Assembly: GCF_014904695.1 (NCBI RefSeq)
Contig: NZ_JACXXN010000045.1
Span: forward strand, 1 to 38,903
Source: Nostoc sp. MG11
Lineage (GTDB): Bacteria > Cyanobacteriota > Cyanobacteriia > Cyanobacteriales > Nostocaceae
DNA length: 38,903 nucleotides
Direction: 5' to 3'
Every line of letters begins with the position of its first letter. Position 1 is the first letter of the stretch. The position numbers and the translations under genes are program-made. The notes below the pieces were generated by a model. It was not told where the DNA came from. It saw only the letters and a list, made by a program, of their open reading frames with translations, and ran no database searches. This document shows positions 7,513 through 16,204 of the stretch, piece by piece.

Positions 7513-9218
7513 GCTGGGAGAGTATAACGTTGGGCGATCGCTTCTTTAATTGCTGCACGACTTTCATCAGCTGAAATATGAGAACGCTGCTCAATTTTCT
7601 CGGCTTCCTCTGCTAAAGATTCATCCTTAATTGCTTCTTTGAACCAACGCGAATAATCTCCCTGTTGTAAATGATATAACCAAGTTTCGTCATCTACACC
7701 CTCTGCCATTTGAGTGAACAAAATCAGATTTTGAGCGCGGAGATTTAACTTTCCTTGTGCTCCTCGGAAGTAAAAACTCTTGTCTTCTCCAAGTTCACCT
7801 TCTGCATATTTGCGGATATGACGACGGCGTTCAGTATGCCCAGGAGTAATGCGAAAACGGAATGGTTCTGTTGTTTCTCTAAACCAAACTAGTGCTTCTC
7901 CGGCTTCTAAGCTTTGGGGTGAAAGTTGCGGCGGACAATCACCTAAAGTTTCGCAGAATGTTTTGATGTTTGCTTCTGGCGAATTACCTACGGTAAGTAT
8001 AGTATCTATCAATGACAAGCCTGCTGATGCAATTTGATCGGGATGAACTGTAATTAGCATCAAGCCCTTGAGTTGTTGAGGTAATGTTAGTGCGGCGGGA
8101 TTCCAAGATGAAGGTATGAGGTGGTGTGCTTCATCTACGACTATCCAGTGAGGACGACCAGTCCGCGATCGCAATTCTAGCAAAGCAGGTAAAATTTTCG
8201 CAAAAAAGCCAGGACGATCCTCGACAGCAATACCCAACAAGTTAATTACAACATTTTCATGGGGTTGCTCAAGTAAATCCAGAATTTCTGTCAACCTTGG
8301 TGAACGTGTAGCATCACCTAAAATAACGCCATTTTCAAAGTTTTCATAGTCGCCCTCTGGGTCAATGATGCAAAATTGGTAGTCTTGCTCGGCGATGCGC
8401 TCTAGCACGGCTGTAGCGAGAGTAGATTTTCCACCCCCAGAAGTCCCAGCTAGTAAGATGCTGGTGGCATAAGGTTGAATATTTACTTCAGAGCCGTCTT
8501 CTTTCGTACCCAACAAGATATTATGTCTTTGCAACTGCTCATCGAGTTCAGACAAATCTGAAGCGATCAGTTTGTCAATCAGTTCAATGACGCCATCCCC
8601 TCGCTTACCATCAGTGACAAAATCTACACGCTCTTTGAGCATTGGCAAGGCATTAGCAACCGCTACAGAAAACTCACATAGGCTGAGAAAGGCGTGGTCA
8701 TTTTCTGCATCCCCAACCCCGACAACATTGTGCGCTGATAACTTCATCTCATCCAACGCAGCTGCTAATCCCACCGCTTTGTTGATACCTGAAGGTAGTA
8801 CCATAACCGCACCTTTATTAAAGATGACTTGCAGTTCTAATCCTAAGTCGCGGATGGTTTGGAGAACTGTTGTTTCTTGGGGATGCCAAGTGGCGACGAT
8901 AACTCGTCCTACTGATAGGGGGTCAACTTGGCGATCGCGCAATGCTTTGATAAACTCTTCTGGTGGTTGCTCGCCTAATAATTTTTCTTGACGGGAAGCT
9001 GGTGAATACAATAAAGCGCCGTTTTCCGCCACCACATAATCAAACAAATCGATTTGCTCAAAAACTTGCAGCAAATCATCTAGCTGTCTACCTGTTACCA
9101 AGATAAGTTTGCGACCAGAGGCCCGCAGATGTTTTAGTGCAGTTAAAGTTTCGTCATGCACACGACCATCTGTAGCTAGTGTGCCATCGTAGTCTGTAGC
9201 TAATACAAAGTAACGCAT
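7509..9218 (-). CDS. HAD-IIB phosphatase fused to HerA/DUF87-like ATPase
   Basis: The 569-residue protein has two enzymes in one chain. Residues 1-225 are a Cof-type HAD hydrolase: motif I DYDGTLA (about 9-15), motif II VTGR, motif III Lys in NKAVGL and motif IV GDAENDHAF. Residues about 240-480 are a P-loop ATPase of the HerA/VirB4-like kind: Walker A GTSGGGKST at 258-266 and Walker B IVVDEAHH near 361. A helical, charged tail of about 90 residues ends the protein. HAD-IIB domains usually dephosphorylate sugar phosphates, and HerA-like ATPases usually pump or remodel DNA or protein. The substrate of the fusion is not visible. The gene overlaps the DUF433 remnant at its stop codon and stands alone. 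Confidence 0.85.
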   Translation of the reverse strand: MRYFVLATDYDGTLATDGRVHDETLTALKHLRASGRKLILVTGRQLDDLLQVFEQIDLFDYVVAENGALLYSPASRQEKLLGEQPPEEFIKALRDRQVDPLSVGRVIVATWHPQETTVLQTIRDLGLELQVIFNKGAVMVLPSGINKAVGLAAALDEMKLSAHNVVGVGDAENDHAFLSLCEFSVAVANALPMLKERVDFVTDGKRGDGVIELIDKLIASDLSELDEQLQRHNILLGTKEDGSEVNIQPYATSILLAGTSGGGKSTLATAVLERIAEQDYQFCIIDPEGDYENFENGVILGDATRSPRLTEILDLLEQPHENVVINLLGIAVEDRPGFFAKILPALLELRSRTGRPHWIVVDEAHHLIPSSWNPAALTLPQQLKGLMLITVHPDQIASAGLSLIDTILTVGNSPEANIKTFCETLGDCPPQLSPQSLEAGEALVWFRETTEPFRFRITPGHTERRRHIRKYAEGELGEDKSFYFRGAQGKLNLRAQNLILFTQMAEGVDDETWLYHLQQGDYSRWFKEAIKDESLAEEAEKIEQRSHISADESRAAIKEAIAQRYTLPA

Positions 9219-9458
9219 GAGGCAGTAGAAAACTTGGATAAATTTGCTCTTTTATTAGAATTACTTGCCCTAACAGCTTTATTTATCCAGCTTGAGAGAG
9301 AAAACTTTACAGGAAGGTAATACTATAGCCGTAGTTGTTAACCTGACTTCAGTACGTCCATCCGATTACTTTCTAGCAATGAATATGATTGTTGAGTGTT
9401 GCTTTGAATGCTAATTTGGGAAACTATATTCTAATTATCGATACTCCAATATTAGCCA

Positions 9459-10376
9459 ATGCCATACATTGTTTCTGCCAGCGAAATTCGTGCTATTGTT
9501 GCTAAATATACCACAGCTAAAACCCTGTGGATAGATACAGAAGTCGCTGATTATAAAAGTCGTAATCCTAGACTGTCGCTAATTCAGGTATTAGACGATC
9601 CTCAAGATATGAGTGGCGATCGCGTTTACCTTTTCGATGTCCTAGATAAACCTGATGTTATAGCTGAGTTTATTCAGGAAATCATGATAAATTCTGCCAT
9701 TGAAAAAGTCTTTCACAATGCCAGTTATGATCTTAAACTTCTCGGCAATAAGAAAGCGAAAAATATCACTTGCACTTTGGATATAGCAAAAAAAATTCCC
9801 TACTATTTATTGCCATTACCAAACTATCAACTCAAAACCTTAGCTACAACACTTTGTAACTTTAACAATATCGACAAACAAGAACAAGTAAGCGATTGGG
9901 GAAAGCGACCCCTGACTGAAGAACAAATAGATTATGCTTATCTAGACTGTATTTATCTTGCTCAGGTACACTTAAATTTATTAAAATTACAAGCTCAAAC
10001 TAGCCCTAATCCCGCAACTGAAGACCTCACAATACTTGGTGCAAGATACATGCAACTTGAGGAGCAGTGGAAGCTGTTAAATTCAGAATTTGAGAATTTG
10101 CAAGAGCGAATTAAGAAAGCTATGCAGGCTCAGAATGTACCGGAAACTTCTTATTGCAAACTGACTAGTTACGATCGCACTACAGTAAAAGTTACGTTTA
10201 CAGAATTGGCAAGGCTAGCACAAACTCAAGGCCTTAATTTAGATTTTCCCATTACATTAACTCAAAAGCTCCAAAAAGATTTAGGGCAAAATTTAGAACA
10301 ACTATCTGTAGATATTGATAAAACTACTGCTTGGCGACTAACTCCCAAAACCCAAGAAAGTGATATTGAGGATTGA
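9459..10376 (+). CDS. Ribonuclease D-like 3'-5' exonuclease
   Basis: This is a DEDDy-type exonuclease of the RNase D/WRN family that trims RNA (or DNA) from the 3' end. ExoI is WIDTEVAD (D26, E28). ExoII is VFHNASYDLKLL, near residues 86-98. ExoIII is DYAYLDCIYL, with the Tyr four residues before the final Asp, as in the DEDDy subclass. All metal-binding acids and the catalytic Tyr are present. At 305 aa it is shorter than E. coli RNase D, and instead of a recognisable HRDC domain it has a predicted coiled-coil stretch (about 195-230) and a variable tail. The ATG at 9459 starts the exonuclease domain almost directly. It forms no obvious operon. Confidence 0.88.
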   Translation: MPYIVSASEIRAIVAKYTTAKTLWIDTEVADYKSRNPRLSLIQVLDDPQDMSGDRVYLFDVLDKPDVIAEFIQEIMINSAIEKVFHNASYDLKLLGNKKAKNITCTLDIAKKIPYYLLPLPNYQLKTLATTLCNFNNIDKQEQVSDWGKRPLTEEQIDYAYLDCIYLAQVHLNLLKLQAQTSPNPATEDLTILGARYMQLEEQWKLLNSEFENLQERIKKAMQAQNVPETSYCKLTSYDRTTVKVTFTELARLAQTQGLNLDFPITLTQKLQKDLGQNLEQLSVDIDKTTAWRLTPKTQESDIED

Positions 10377-10728
10377 AAAGTTAGATCCCCGACTTTTTTG
10401 AGAAATTAGGAATCTGGACAGCTAAGGATTTAAAATATTCTTTTAAGAAAGTATTATAGATAACATATTAAATACTGGCAAGGTTCATAATAAACCTACT
10501 CTCAGAAAGCAGTAAGATAACAACAGGAAAGATTAAGATGAAAATTTTTATACTTAAAATTTTTAAATTTATCCTACCGATAACCTTTAAATAAATCTTG
10601 TAAAGATTATGTGAGCTTGTTAATTGATTTTATACATCTACCCAAAGTTAGAATAATTTCTAAAATTAACAATTAACGAGATTTTGGTACTAATTTCGTC
10701 CAGGTATCATGGTGGTGTGTAGCAACTT
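10377..10728. other. Gene-free AT-rich interval
   Basis: No gene was seen. It is AT-rich. At 10384-10396 it carries GATCCCCGACTTT, half of the palindromic repeat that appears complete at 28013-28057. The rest presumably holds the promoter of the TPR gene at 10729. Confidence 0.5.
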
Positions 10729-11568
10729 ATGAGATGGCGCTTATTTCAGCAAAAGCGAATAAGAGTAAGCAGAGCATTTACCATAGCTGTTTTTGCCACA
10801 TTGAGCGCGATTACAGGCGTTTCTTGTAGTAACAACAAAGATGTATTGGTGACAGAAATAGGAGTTACTTCTCCTAGCCCTCGCCCAGCTAAAACATCTA
10901 AAGCTGGGGAATTCTACATTCAAGGACAGAATCAACATCTCAAGGGCGACTCGCAAAGTGCGATCGCTTCCTACAACCAAGCGATTAGTCTCAATCCCCA
11001 ATACGGAGAGGCTTACAAGAGTCGGGGACTAGCCTACTTTGATCTGGGAGACAAAAAAAGAGCGATCGCAGATTATGACCAAGCACTTAGTATCAATCCC
11101 AACGACGCTGAAGCCTACAATAACCGAGGAAATGCGCGTGCTTCCCTAGGAGACAACAAAGCAGCGATTGAGGATTACAACGAAGCGATTCGCCTGGCTC
11201 CCAACTATGCCGAAGCCTACAATAATCGAGGAAATGCTCGCGCCGCCCAAAAAGACCAAAGAGGGGCGCTAAATGATTATGATCAAGCGATTCGCCTCGA
11301 CCAGAAATATGTTATCGCCTACAATAATCGAGGAAATGCCCGCGCTGCCAATGGAGATCCACAGGGAGCGATCGCAGATTACAATCAAGCCATTCGCCTC
11401 AATCCCAACTTTGCCCCTGCCTATAATAACCGGGGAAATGCCCGCGCCGCCAACGGAGACAAACCTGGTGCGCTCAAAGACTTACAACAAGCCGCAGCCA
11501 TCTTTAAAAAACAAGGTAACAACGACTTATACCAACAAGTGATGAATAACATCCAAGAGCTTCAGTAG
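10729..11568 (+). CDS. Exported TPR-repeat protein, possibly a lipoprotein
   Basis: The N-terminus has basic residues (RLFQQKRIRVSR), a hydrophobic stretch (AFTIAVFATLSAITG) and VSC-S. It is therefore a signal sequence with a Cys in the lipoprotein position, but the box GVSC departs from the canonical L-A-G-C, so lipidation is uncertain. Six consecutive 34-residue TPR units follow from about residue 62. The last four start with a near-identical AYNNRGNARA and are also highly similar at the DNA level, which suggests recent repeat expansion. TPR arrays bind protein partners; no catalytic domain is present. It is convergent with the symporter operon. Length is 279 aa. Confidence 0.82.
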   Translation: MRWRLFQQKRIRVSRAFTIAVFATLSAITGVSCSNNKDVLVTEIGVTSPSPRPAKTSKAGEFYIQGQNQHLKGDSQSAIASYNQAISLNPQYGEAYKSRGLAYFDLGDKKRAIADYDQALSINPNDAEAYNNRGNARASLGDNKAAIEDYNEAIRLAPNYAEAYNNRGNARAAQKDQRGALNDYDQAIRLDQKYVIAYNNRGNARAANGDPQGAIADYNQAIRLNPNFAPAYNNRGNARAANGDKPGALKDLQQAAAIFKKQGNNDLYQQVMNNIQELQ

Positions 11569-11598
11569 TGGAAACGCCGAGAAACAAAGAGTTATTCC

Positions 11599-11639
11599 CT
11601 TTGCGTTCCTCAGCGCTTCCCTCAGCGTTCCTTTGCGTT
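11599..11639. repeat. Low-complexity CTTTGCGTT/CAGCG intergenic repeat
   Basis: Between the convergent TPR and symporter genes, the words CTTTGCGTTCC and CTCAGCG occur twice in reversed order. This is one of the G/C-rich dispersed repeats common between genes in Nostoc-type genomes. Related GCAAAGGACGC words recur at about 32361 and 33283. Confidence 0.5.
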
Positions 11640-11652
11640 AGCCATAGATGTA

Positions 11653-13305
11653 TTATTCAATACCAGGACTACGAAGATCTTCCACCAGCGCTTGAATTTC
11701 TGCTGGAGGAGGTGGCGTTAGCCGAGAAACCACTAAGGTAACTACAAAGTTAATTAGCATACCTAAAGTCCCAATTCCTTCAGGAGAAACGCCAAAAAAC
11801 CAGGGTTGCATACCCCCAAACTTGACGCCGACAATGTAGATAATTGTAAAAATTAAACCTGCCAACATGCCGGCAATCGCCCCTTCAGAATTGGTGCGCT
11901 TATCGAAAATTCCCAAGAAAATCACCGGGAAGAAGCTAGCAGCAGCTAAACCAAAGGCAAAAGCCACCACCTCACTCACAAATCCCGGCGGATTTACCCC
12001 AAAGTACCCCGCCAGAACGAGGGACAGCCCAACCATGATGCGCCCAACAAACACCCGTTTTTGTTCTGAAGCTGTTGAATCTAATATGCGGTAGTAGATA
12101 TCGTGGGCGACAGAACTAGAAATTACCAACAACAAACCCGATGCTGTAGACAAAGCAGCTGCTAACCCACCAGCCGCTACCAAGCCAACCACCCAAGGAG
12201 CAAGTTTAGCCACCTCTGGGGTGGAAAGCACAATAATATCTCGGTCAATCGTAATTTCGTTGGTGTCTTTATTTGGGGTTAATTGGAGACGCCCATCTTT
12301 ATTTTTATCCTCGAATGCCAGCAGTCCAGTTTTTTCCCATTTGGTCGCCCAGTCTAGCTGCTGCACTTCTGCGATCGTATGATTGTGCAGAGAATCGATC
12401 AGGTTATAGCGGGCAAACATGGAGAGGGCTGGAGCAGTTGTATAAAGAATGGCAATAAATAACAGCGCCCAACCCGCAGAGAAGCGAGCTGCACGCACAC
12501 TTGGTACCGTATAAAATCTGACGATGATATGAGGCAAGCCAGCAGTACCTACCATCAGAGCAATGGTAGTGAACAGCACATCTATCATCGACTTGTTTAC
12601 AAATGGCTGAGTATACTCTTTAAACCCCAAGTCAAGCTGGATTTGATTTAGCTTGTCAGCAACATCACTAAAGGTAAATGCTAGTTGGGGGACAGGATTA
12701 CCTGTGAGTAACCAGGCGATCGCAATAGCCGGAATCAAGTAAGCAAAAATTAACACACAGTACTGTGCTACTTGCGTCCAGGTGATGCCTTTCATACCCC
12801 CCAACACAGAGAAAAAGCCTACAATCACCATACCGATGATTACACCTGTATTGATGTCTACTTGGAGGAAGCGGCTGAAAACAATGCCCACACCCCGCAT
12901 TTGTCCAGCAACGTAGGTGAGAGAGACGAAAATAGCTGCAACTACCGCCACCAAGCGAGCGATGTTTGAGTAGTAGCGATCGCCTACAAAATCTGGCACT
13001 GTATACTTACCAAATTTCCGTAAGTAGGGAGCCAGCAATAACGCTAGCAGTACATAGCCGCCAGTCCAGCCCATCAAATAAATAGAACCGTCGTAGCCCA
13101 AAAAAGAAATTAGCCCCGCCATAGAAATAAAAGAAGCCGCGGACATCCAATCTGCGGCGGTGGCTGCACCATTAGCAATTGAGGGTATTCCCTGACCCGC
13201 TATAAAGAAGTCTTTACTATTTTCAACTCGTGATTGCCAACCAATATAAATGTAGGCTAGGAAAGAAAGACCAACTAGCACAATAGTCCAAATTTCAACT
13301 GACAC
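11653..13305 (-). CDS. Sodium/solute symporter (SSS family, ActP/VC_2705-like), large subunit
   Basis: This 550-residue membrane protein is a Na+-coupled symporter of the SSS family, close to cation/acetate permeases. Evidence includes many hydrophobic helices, SKDFFIAGQGIPS near the N-terminus, AADWMSAASFISMAG, the MKGITWTQVAQY segment and AGGLAAALSTASGLLLVISSS. The substrate is probably a small carboxylate, by family resemblance. A soluble insert near residues 330-355 carries D-K-N-K-D-G-R-L, matching an EF-hand calcium loop (DxNxDG). The start is GTG at 13305, with the SD GAGGA formed by the end of the upstream gene. It follows the small subunit by 9 bp, so the two are cotranscribed and probably translationally coupled. 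Confidence 0.88.
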   Translation of the reverse strand: MSVEIWTIVLVGLSFLAYIYIGWQSRVENSKDFFIAGQGIPSIANGAATAADWMSAASFISMAGLISFLGYDGSIYLMGWTGGYVLLALLLAPYLRKFGKYTVPDFVGDRYYSNIARLVAVVAAIFVSLTYVAGQMRGVGIVFSRFLQVDINTGVIIGMVIVGFFSVLGGMKGITWTQVAQYCVLIFAYLIPAIAIAWLLTGNPVPQLAFTFSDVADKLNQIQLDLGFKEYTQPFVNKSMIDVLFTTIALMVGTAGLPHIIVRFYTVPSVRAARFSAGWALLFIAILYTTAPALSMFARYNLIDSLHNHTIAEVQQLDWATKWEKTGLLAFEDKNKDGRLQLTPNKDTNEITIDRDIIVLSTPEVAKLAPWVVGLVAAGGLAAALSTASGLLLVISSSVAHDIYYRILDSTASEQKRVFVGRIMVGLSLVLAGYFGVNPPGFVSEVVAFAFGLAAASFFPVIFLGIFDKRTNSEGAIAGMLAGLIFTIIYIVGVKFGGMQPWFFGVSPEGIGTLGMLINFVVTLVVSRLTPPPPAEIQALVEDLRSPGIE

Positions 13306-13314
13306 GGTTTTTCC

Positions 13315-13569
13315 TCACTTCTTGAGATTATACTTGCGGTCTAGCTTGTCCATTTGGAAGGCATAAATGAAAATCAATGCCACAAATACTAGAATTGATC
13401 CTTGTTGCGCCATCCAAAAGCCAAACGGTACGCCAAAAAAACGTACCGCATTCAATGGTTGAACCAACAAAATACTGAAAACTAGGGAAACCAGTACCCA
13501 GACAATTAAAAGATTACGAATTAAAGCAGTATTAGCACGCCAATAAGAGCGGCGCTGATGTTCGTCCAT
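13315..13569 (-). CDS. DUF4212 symporter small subunit
   Basis: The 84-residue protein has two membrane helices (about 18-40 and 52-72) and the conserved YWRANTALIRNLLIVW start and FGFWMAQQGSI segment of DUF4212 (sodium:solute symporter small subunit). This family almost always lies immediately upstream of a VC_2705-type SSS permease, as here, where its TGA is 9 bp from the permease's GTG. It probably stabilises or gates the permease in the cytoplasmic membrane. The ATG at 13569 is clear. Confidence 0.88.
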   Translation of the reverse strand: MDEHQRRSYWRANTALIRNLLIVWVLVSLVFSILLVQPLNAVRFFGVPFGFWMAQQGSILVFVALIFIYAFQMDKLDRKYNLKK

Positions 13570-13943
13570 TGTTGTTCATCGTCGTAAGTGCATCAAAATA
13601 ATACCAAGAAGCCGATATTATACTGTTTAATATGTGTTACTTTTTTTATTATTTACTAAATAGTATTTCTTGTTTAAGTAATAAAATTAACTAAGTAAGG
13701 AAAAAATTATCAAAGCGATCGCGCAGTTAAAGCAACTTTACCCAGTTTGTCCCACCTTTTGCATTTTCGACAGTAAAGCTTCGCGCTGGTGGCAAGCGAT
13801 CGCATTTATAAAATTGTGTTGTCGTTGCGGAATTTCTCGCAAATGGATGAAGCTATATTGAAAGCAATGGATCTGCATATAAGTACAAAATTGCTAAGAA
13901 GACCTCAGCAATTTTGCATTTATGCCTGACTTTTTAAGTCTTA
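13570..13943. other. Gene-free interval upstream of the symporter operon
   Basis: No supported gene. It contains two HIP1 sites and an AT-rich promoter zone for the symporter. A short open stretch (about 13708-13860, plus strand) with CxxxxC/CCRCG cysteines resembles nothing I know and has no start or RBS. A hairpin at 13886-13916 is listed separately. Confidence 0.45.
13886..13916. terminator. Hairpin downstream of the 462-aa gene, terminator candidate
   Basis: CAAAATTGCT (13886-13895) and AGCAATTTTG (13907-13916) form a perfect 10-bp stem with an 11-nt loop, 28 bp beyond the stop of the minus-strand gene. The stem is AT-rich and lacks a long U-tract, so termination is only possible, not certain. 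Confidence 0.4.
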
Positions 13944-15332
13944 TTACCCTACACTAACAGCAATCTTTTTGCTGTAATATTCAGTCTTTGCATACACGCT
14001 GATAATACTATCACCCACTACAAAAAATATCCCCTTTTTCTCATCTTTAGAAAACTGTAAATTAGGGTATTTGGCAGCCAATTCCTCAGCATTCATGGCT
14101 TTGACTGCTATTTCATCCGGCAACAATCCAGTAGAGCCAATGTAGAATACCAAAGGACAAATTTTATCCCGGTAAATTTTATCTGCATATTGCTCTAGCT
14201 TAGTATTCGCCGTTGTTAAGGCTGCAATCATTTCCTCTTTGCTAATCTGCTTATCAGCTTGTTTATCTTGCAATAATTGCGCCAAACTCTCAGCACCAAC
14301 TTTCACGAGAATATCTGCAACAATCCCATTCTTTTCAAGTCCCAGAAAGTCATCAAAAATTCGTTTCATGAACTCATCGACTTTAGTTAACTTGATGCGG
14401 GATGATAGTAGCTTGTGCCTAAAGGCAAGATTTTGATTGAACGCTACATGAAAACTCGGCTTAGCGAAAATCTCCCCAGTTTCTTGGTCATAAACTCTAT
14501 ACATCTTGTTTAAAAACTTGTTGGCAGAATGCAACTTGCTGAGGTTGAGAATATCTTGACTACCGATGTCGATTTTATAACTTACTCGTGAATCAAGAGT
14601 GCCATTAGCAAGAGCTTCTGTGATGTCAGTGTATTCGTTGGTTGTAGGGAAGTTGATGTAAACGTTATTAGAAACATAGTGATTTTTTAACTCATCCAAT
14701 TGTGCTGGTACAAATACATCTGACTCTCCTTTTAAGTGAGCAGAAATAATACTAGAAAGTACTTTAATTTCTGCTAGTTGATTGAAAAAACCATCAATAT
14801 TGCTGTAATGTCTATCAAAAGGGACAAGCGGCAAGTTATCTAGCTTGATGGTATATTCAACACGGAAGTCGAATTTGTCTGCATCTAAGATACCTTTTTC
14901 CTTGAGTAAATAAAAAGCTCTTTTACTACTAATTTTGACTTGTAAGGACTTAACGTTGATTTTCCCGTCACTTACAATCGTGTAATTATTAAAGGTATTT
15001 AGGTCATTTACTAGCAAACCTGCAACCTCAAGAATGGGGGTTTGGTCTTCAATTTTGGCAAGTTTGACTTGACGTTTAACAAGCATATTGATAGTGGCAG
15101 TGTTACGATTAAACTCAAACTCACCCATGCCAACATATTCGGCATTATCTATATGTTCTGTTCGCAGCCAAGGCTGGATGAGTTCCCCGTTTTCATCTCT
15201 AACACCTTTAACTCGCTTAATACTTGTTCTCTGATAATGTTCTTGTAGGTGTTTAATATTGACGATAATATTGTTGCGATATTCTGCAAAAATTTCGATA
15301 AGTTCTAGCAGAGATATTTGATTATTTGTCAT
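13944..15332 (-). CDS. Unrecognised 462-residue soluble protein behind a LexA-box match
   Basis: I do not recognise this protein. It has no signal peptide or membrane segment and appears mixed alpha/beta: a helical N-terminus (residues 6-35), a middle rich in strands with DNLPLVPFDRHYSN, a helical region around 335-375 containing DKQADKQISKEEM, and a hydrophobic C-terminal strand set (GIFFVVGDSIISVYA). It starts at ATG 15332 behind a strong SD (GGAGGG on the minus strand, 15340-15345). An exact match to the cyanobacterial LexA consensus lies 43 bp upstream of the start codon. DNA-damage control is therefore plausible, but no repair motif is visible. It is a single-gene transcription unit. Confidence 0.7.
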   Translation of the reverse strand: MTNNQISLLELIEIFAEYRNNIIVNIKHLQEHYQRTSIKRVKGVRDENGELIQPWLRTEHIDNAEYVGMGEFEFNRNTATINMLVKRQVKLAKIEDQTPILEVAGLLVNDLNTFNNYTIVSDGKINVKSLQVKISSKRAFYLLKEKGILDADKFDFRVEYTIKLDNLPLVPFDRHYSNIDGFFNQLAEIKVLSSIISAHLKGESDVFVPAQLDELKNHYVSNNVYINFPTTNEYTDITEALANGTLDSRVSYKIDIGSQDILNLSKLHSANKFLNKMYRVYDQETGEIFAKPSFHVAFNQNLAFRHKLLSSRIKLTKVDEFMKRIFDDFLGLEKNGIVADILVKVGAESLAQLLQDKQADKQISKEEMIAALTTANTKLEQYADKIYRDKICPLVFYIGSTGLLPDEIAVKAMNAEELAAKYPNLQFSKDEKKGIFFVVGDSIISVYAKTEYYSKKIAVSVG

Positions 15333-15675
15333 ATTGCCACCCTCCAGATAAAGGTCAAGCTAAATATCTTTAATAGTACAATTGTACCATAGGTAATAGT
15401 TGCGATCGCTAGCAAATTATTAATAAATTGTGAAATTAAACTTTTTAATCACCGTTTTATCCAGATCAATCTCAGTAATATCAAAAACTACTGTTGAAAT
15501 TAAATACGGAATAAATTAGCGCTATCTTCACATACTGCGTTGTAAATTCGTGATTATTGCTGAGGCGATCGCTGATTTAAATCCATAAAAATAGTGACAG
15601 TTAGTGGCAAGTTTTGAATTAGATTTCCATTAATCATCATTAAAATTTGGTTTTCCCGATTAAGGATAAAAAATA
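15333..15675. other. Divergent promoter interval
   Basis: This interval serves the minus-strand 462-aa gene and the plus-strand Tudor-like gene. It contains the LexA-box match (15375-15388), two HIP1 sites and, near the right end, AAGGA (15662-15666) as SD for the gene at 15676. Otherwise it is AT-rich with no gene. Confidence 0.5.
15375..15388 (-). promoter_or_regulatory. LexA (SOS) box match
   Basis: AGTACAATTGTACC fits the cyanobacterial LexA consensus RGTACNNNDGTWCB at every position, on both strands. It includes the perfect palindrome GTACAATTGTAC (15376-15387). It is 43 bp upstream of the ATG of the minus-strand gene, where repressor binding would overlap the promoter. It is not an NtcA site (GTA-N8-TAC), because the spacing is N6. 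Confidence 0.55.
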
Positions 15676-16065
15676 ATGAAAAAGAAATTATTGTTTACTG
15701 GTATTTTCATGGCAACCTGGTTAGGAACATTAATTCCTAGCGCTTTTGCTGCTTCACCATGCTCTGTGGGACAAAAAGCTGAGGTTCTTTGGAAGGGAAA
15801 ATGGTATCCAGCAACGGTACTTAATGTTAATGATAACAAGTGTTATATTACCTACGATGGTTATGATAGTTCCTGGAATGAATGGATTAAAACTGCACGT
15901 TTTAGAGCATCATTTAAAAGGGGAGATTCAGTAAGAATTTTGTGGAAGGGTAAATGGTATCAAGGGCGAGTTTTAGAAGTTAGGAACAATCTTTATAAAA
16001 TTACTTATGATGGCTACGATAGCTCTTGGAATGAGTGGGTTGAACCTGCAAGGGTAAGCAGATAA
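15676..16065 (+). CDS. Exported protein with two Tudor/agenet-like repeats
   Basis: Residues 1-25 are a typical Sec signal peptide ending in AFA. The mature part holds two near-identical units of about 45 residues. Each has LWKGKWY-x-(A/G)-x-VL near its start and ends with ITYDGYDSSWNEW. This is the small beta-barrel of the Tudor-knot/agenet type, usually known from chromatin readers but also found in bacterial secreted proteins. The aromatic residues (W, Y, W) that would form a ligand cage are kept in both units. It would act in the periplasm or outside the cell; the ligand is unknown. The start has AAGGA nine bases upstream, and a terminator follows. Confidence 0.75.
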   Translation: MKKKLLFTGIFMATWLGTLIPSAFAASPCSVGQKAEVLWKGKWYPATVLNVNDNKCYITYDGYDSSWNEWIKTARFRASFKRGDSVRILWKGKWYQGRVLEVRNNLYKITYDGYDSSWNEWVEPARVSR

Positions 16066-16090
16066 GGAATATTTCACTTTTATAAGTTGA

Positions 16091-16133
16091 AGGGGACGAT
16101 TTCACCTGTAGAAGTCGTCCCTTAAATTGTTTT
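16091..16133 (+). terminator. Terminator after the Tudor-like gene
   Basis: AGGGGACGA (16091-16099) pairs with TCGTCCCTT (16115-16123), including one G-U pair, with a 15-nt loop. TAAATTGTTTT follows. It lies 26 bp after the stop codon at 16063-16065. Confidence 0.6.
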
Positions 16134-16169
16134 ATAATTTCTTCTACTATTGAATGATGGTGTTGTAAA

Positions 16170-16204
16170 GGCGTAGGCGTAGCCCGTCGGAGACATCGCT
16201 CGCC
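16170..16204. repeat. Nostoc-type short dispersed repeat
   Basis: The words GGCGTAGGCGTAGCCCGTCG and AGACATCGCTCGCC run together here. GCGTAGCCCGTCG(N)AGACATCGC is a dispersed repeat found very often between genes of Nostoc and relatives. It is not associated with a gene here. Confidence 0.6.

Noticed and set aside
8572-8991. Plus-strand open frame of 139 codons within the HAD-HerA gene
   Set aside because: It is antisense to conserved HAD motifs and rich in Ser and Thr, without a recognisable domain.
11100-11460. Regular 102-bp DNA repeats that could suggest a CRISPR or satellite array
   Set aside because: They encode TPR units in frame within one protein; the repeats have no unique spacers of constant length.
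13708-13860. Short plus-strand open stretch with CCRCG cysteines
   Set aside because: No start codon context, no RBS and no recognised family; probably non-coding or a very old relic.
15376-15387. GTACAATTGTAC as an NtcA site
   Set aside because: NtcA needs GTA-N8-TAC; the spacing here is N6. The flanking bases fit a LexA box instead.
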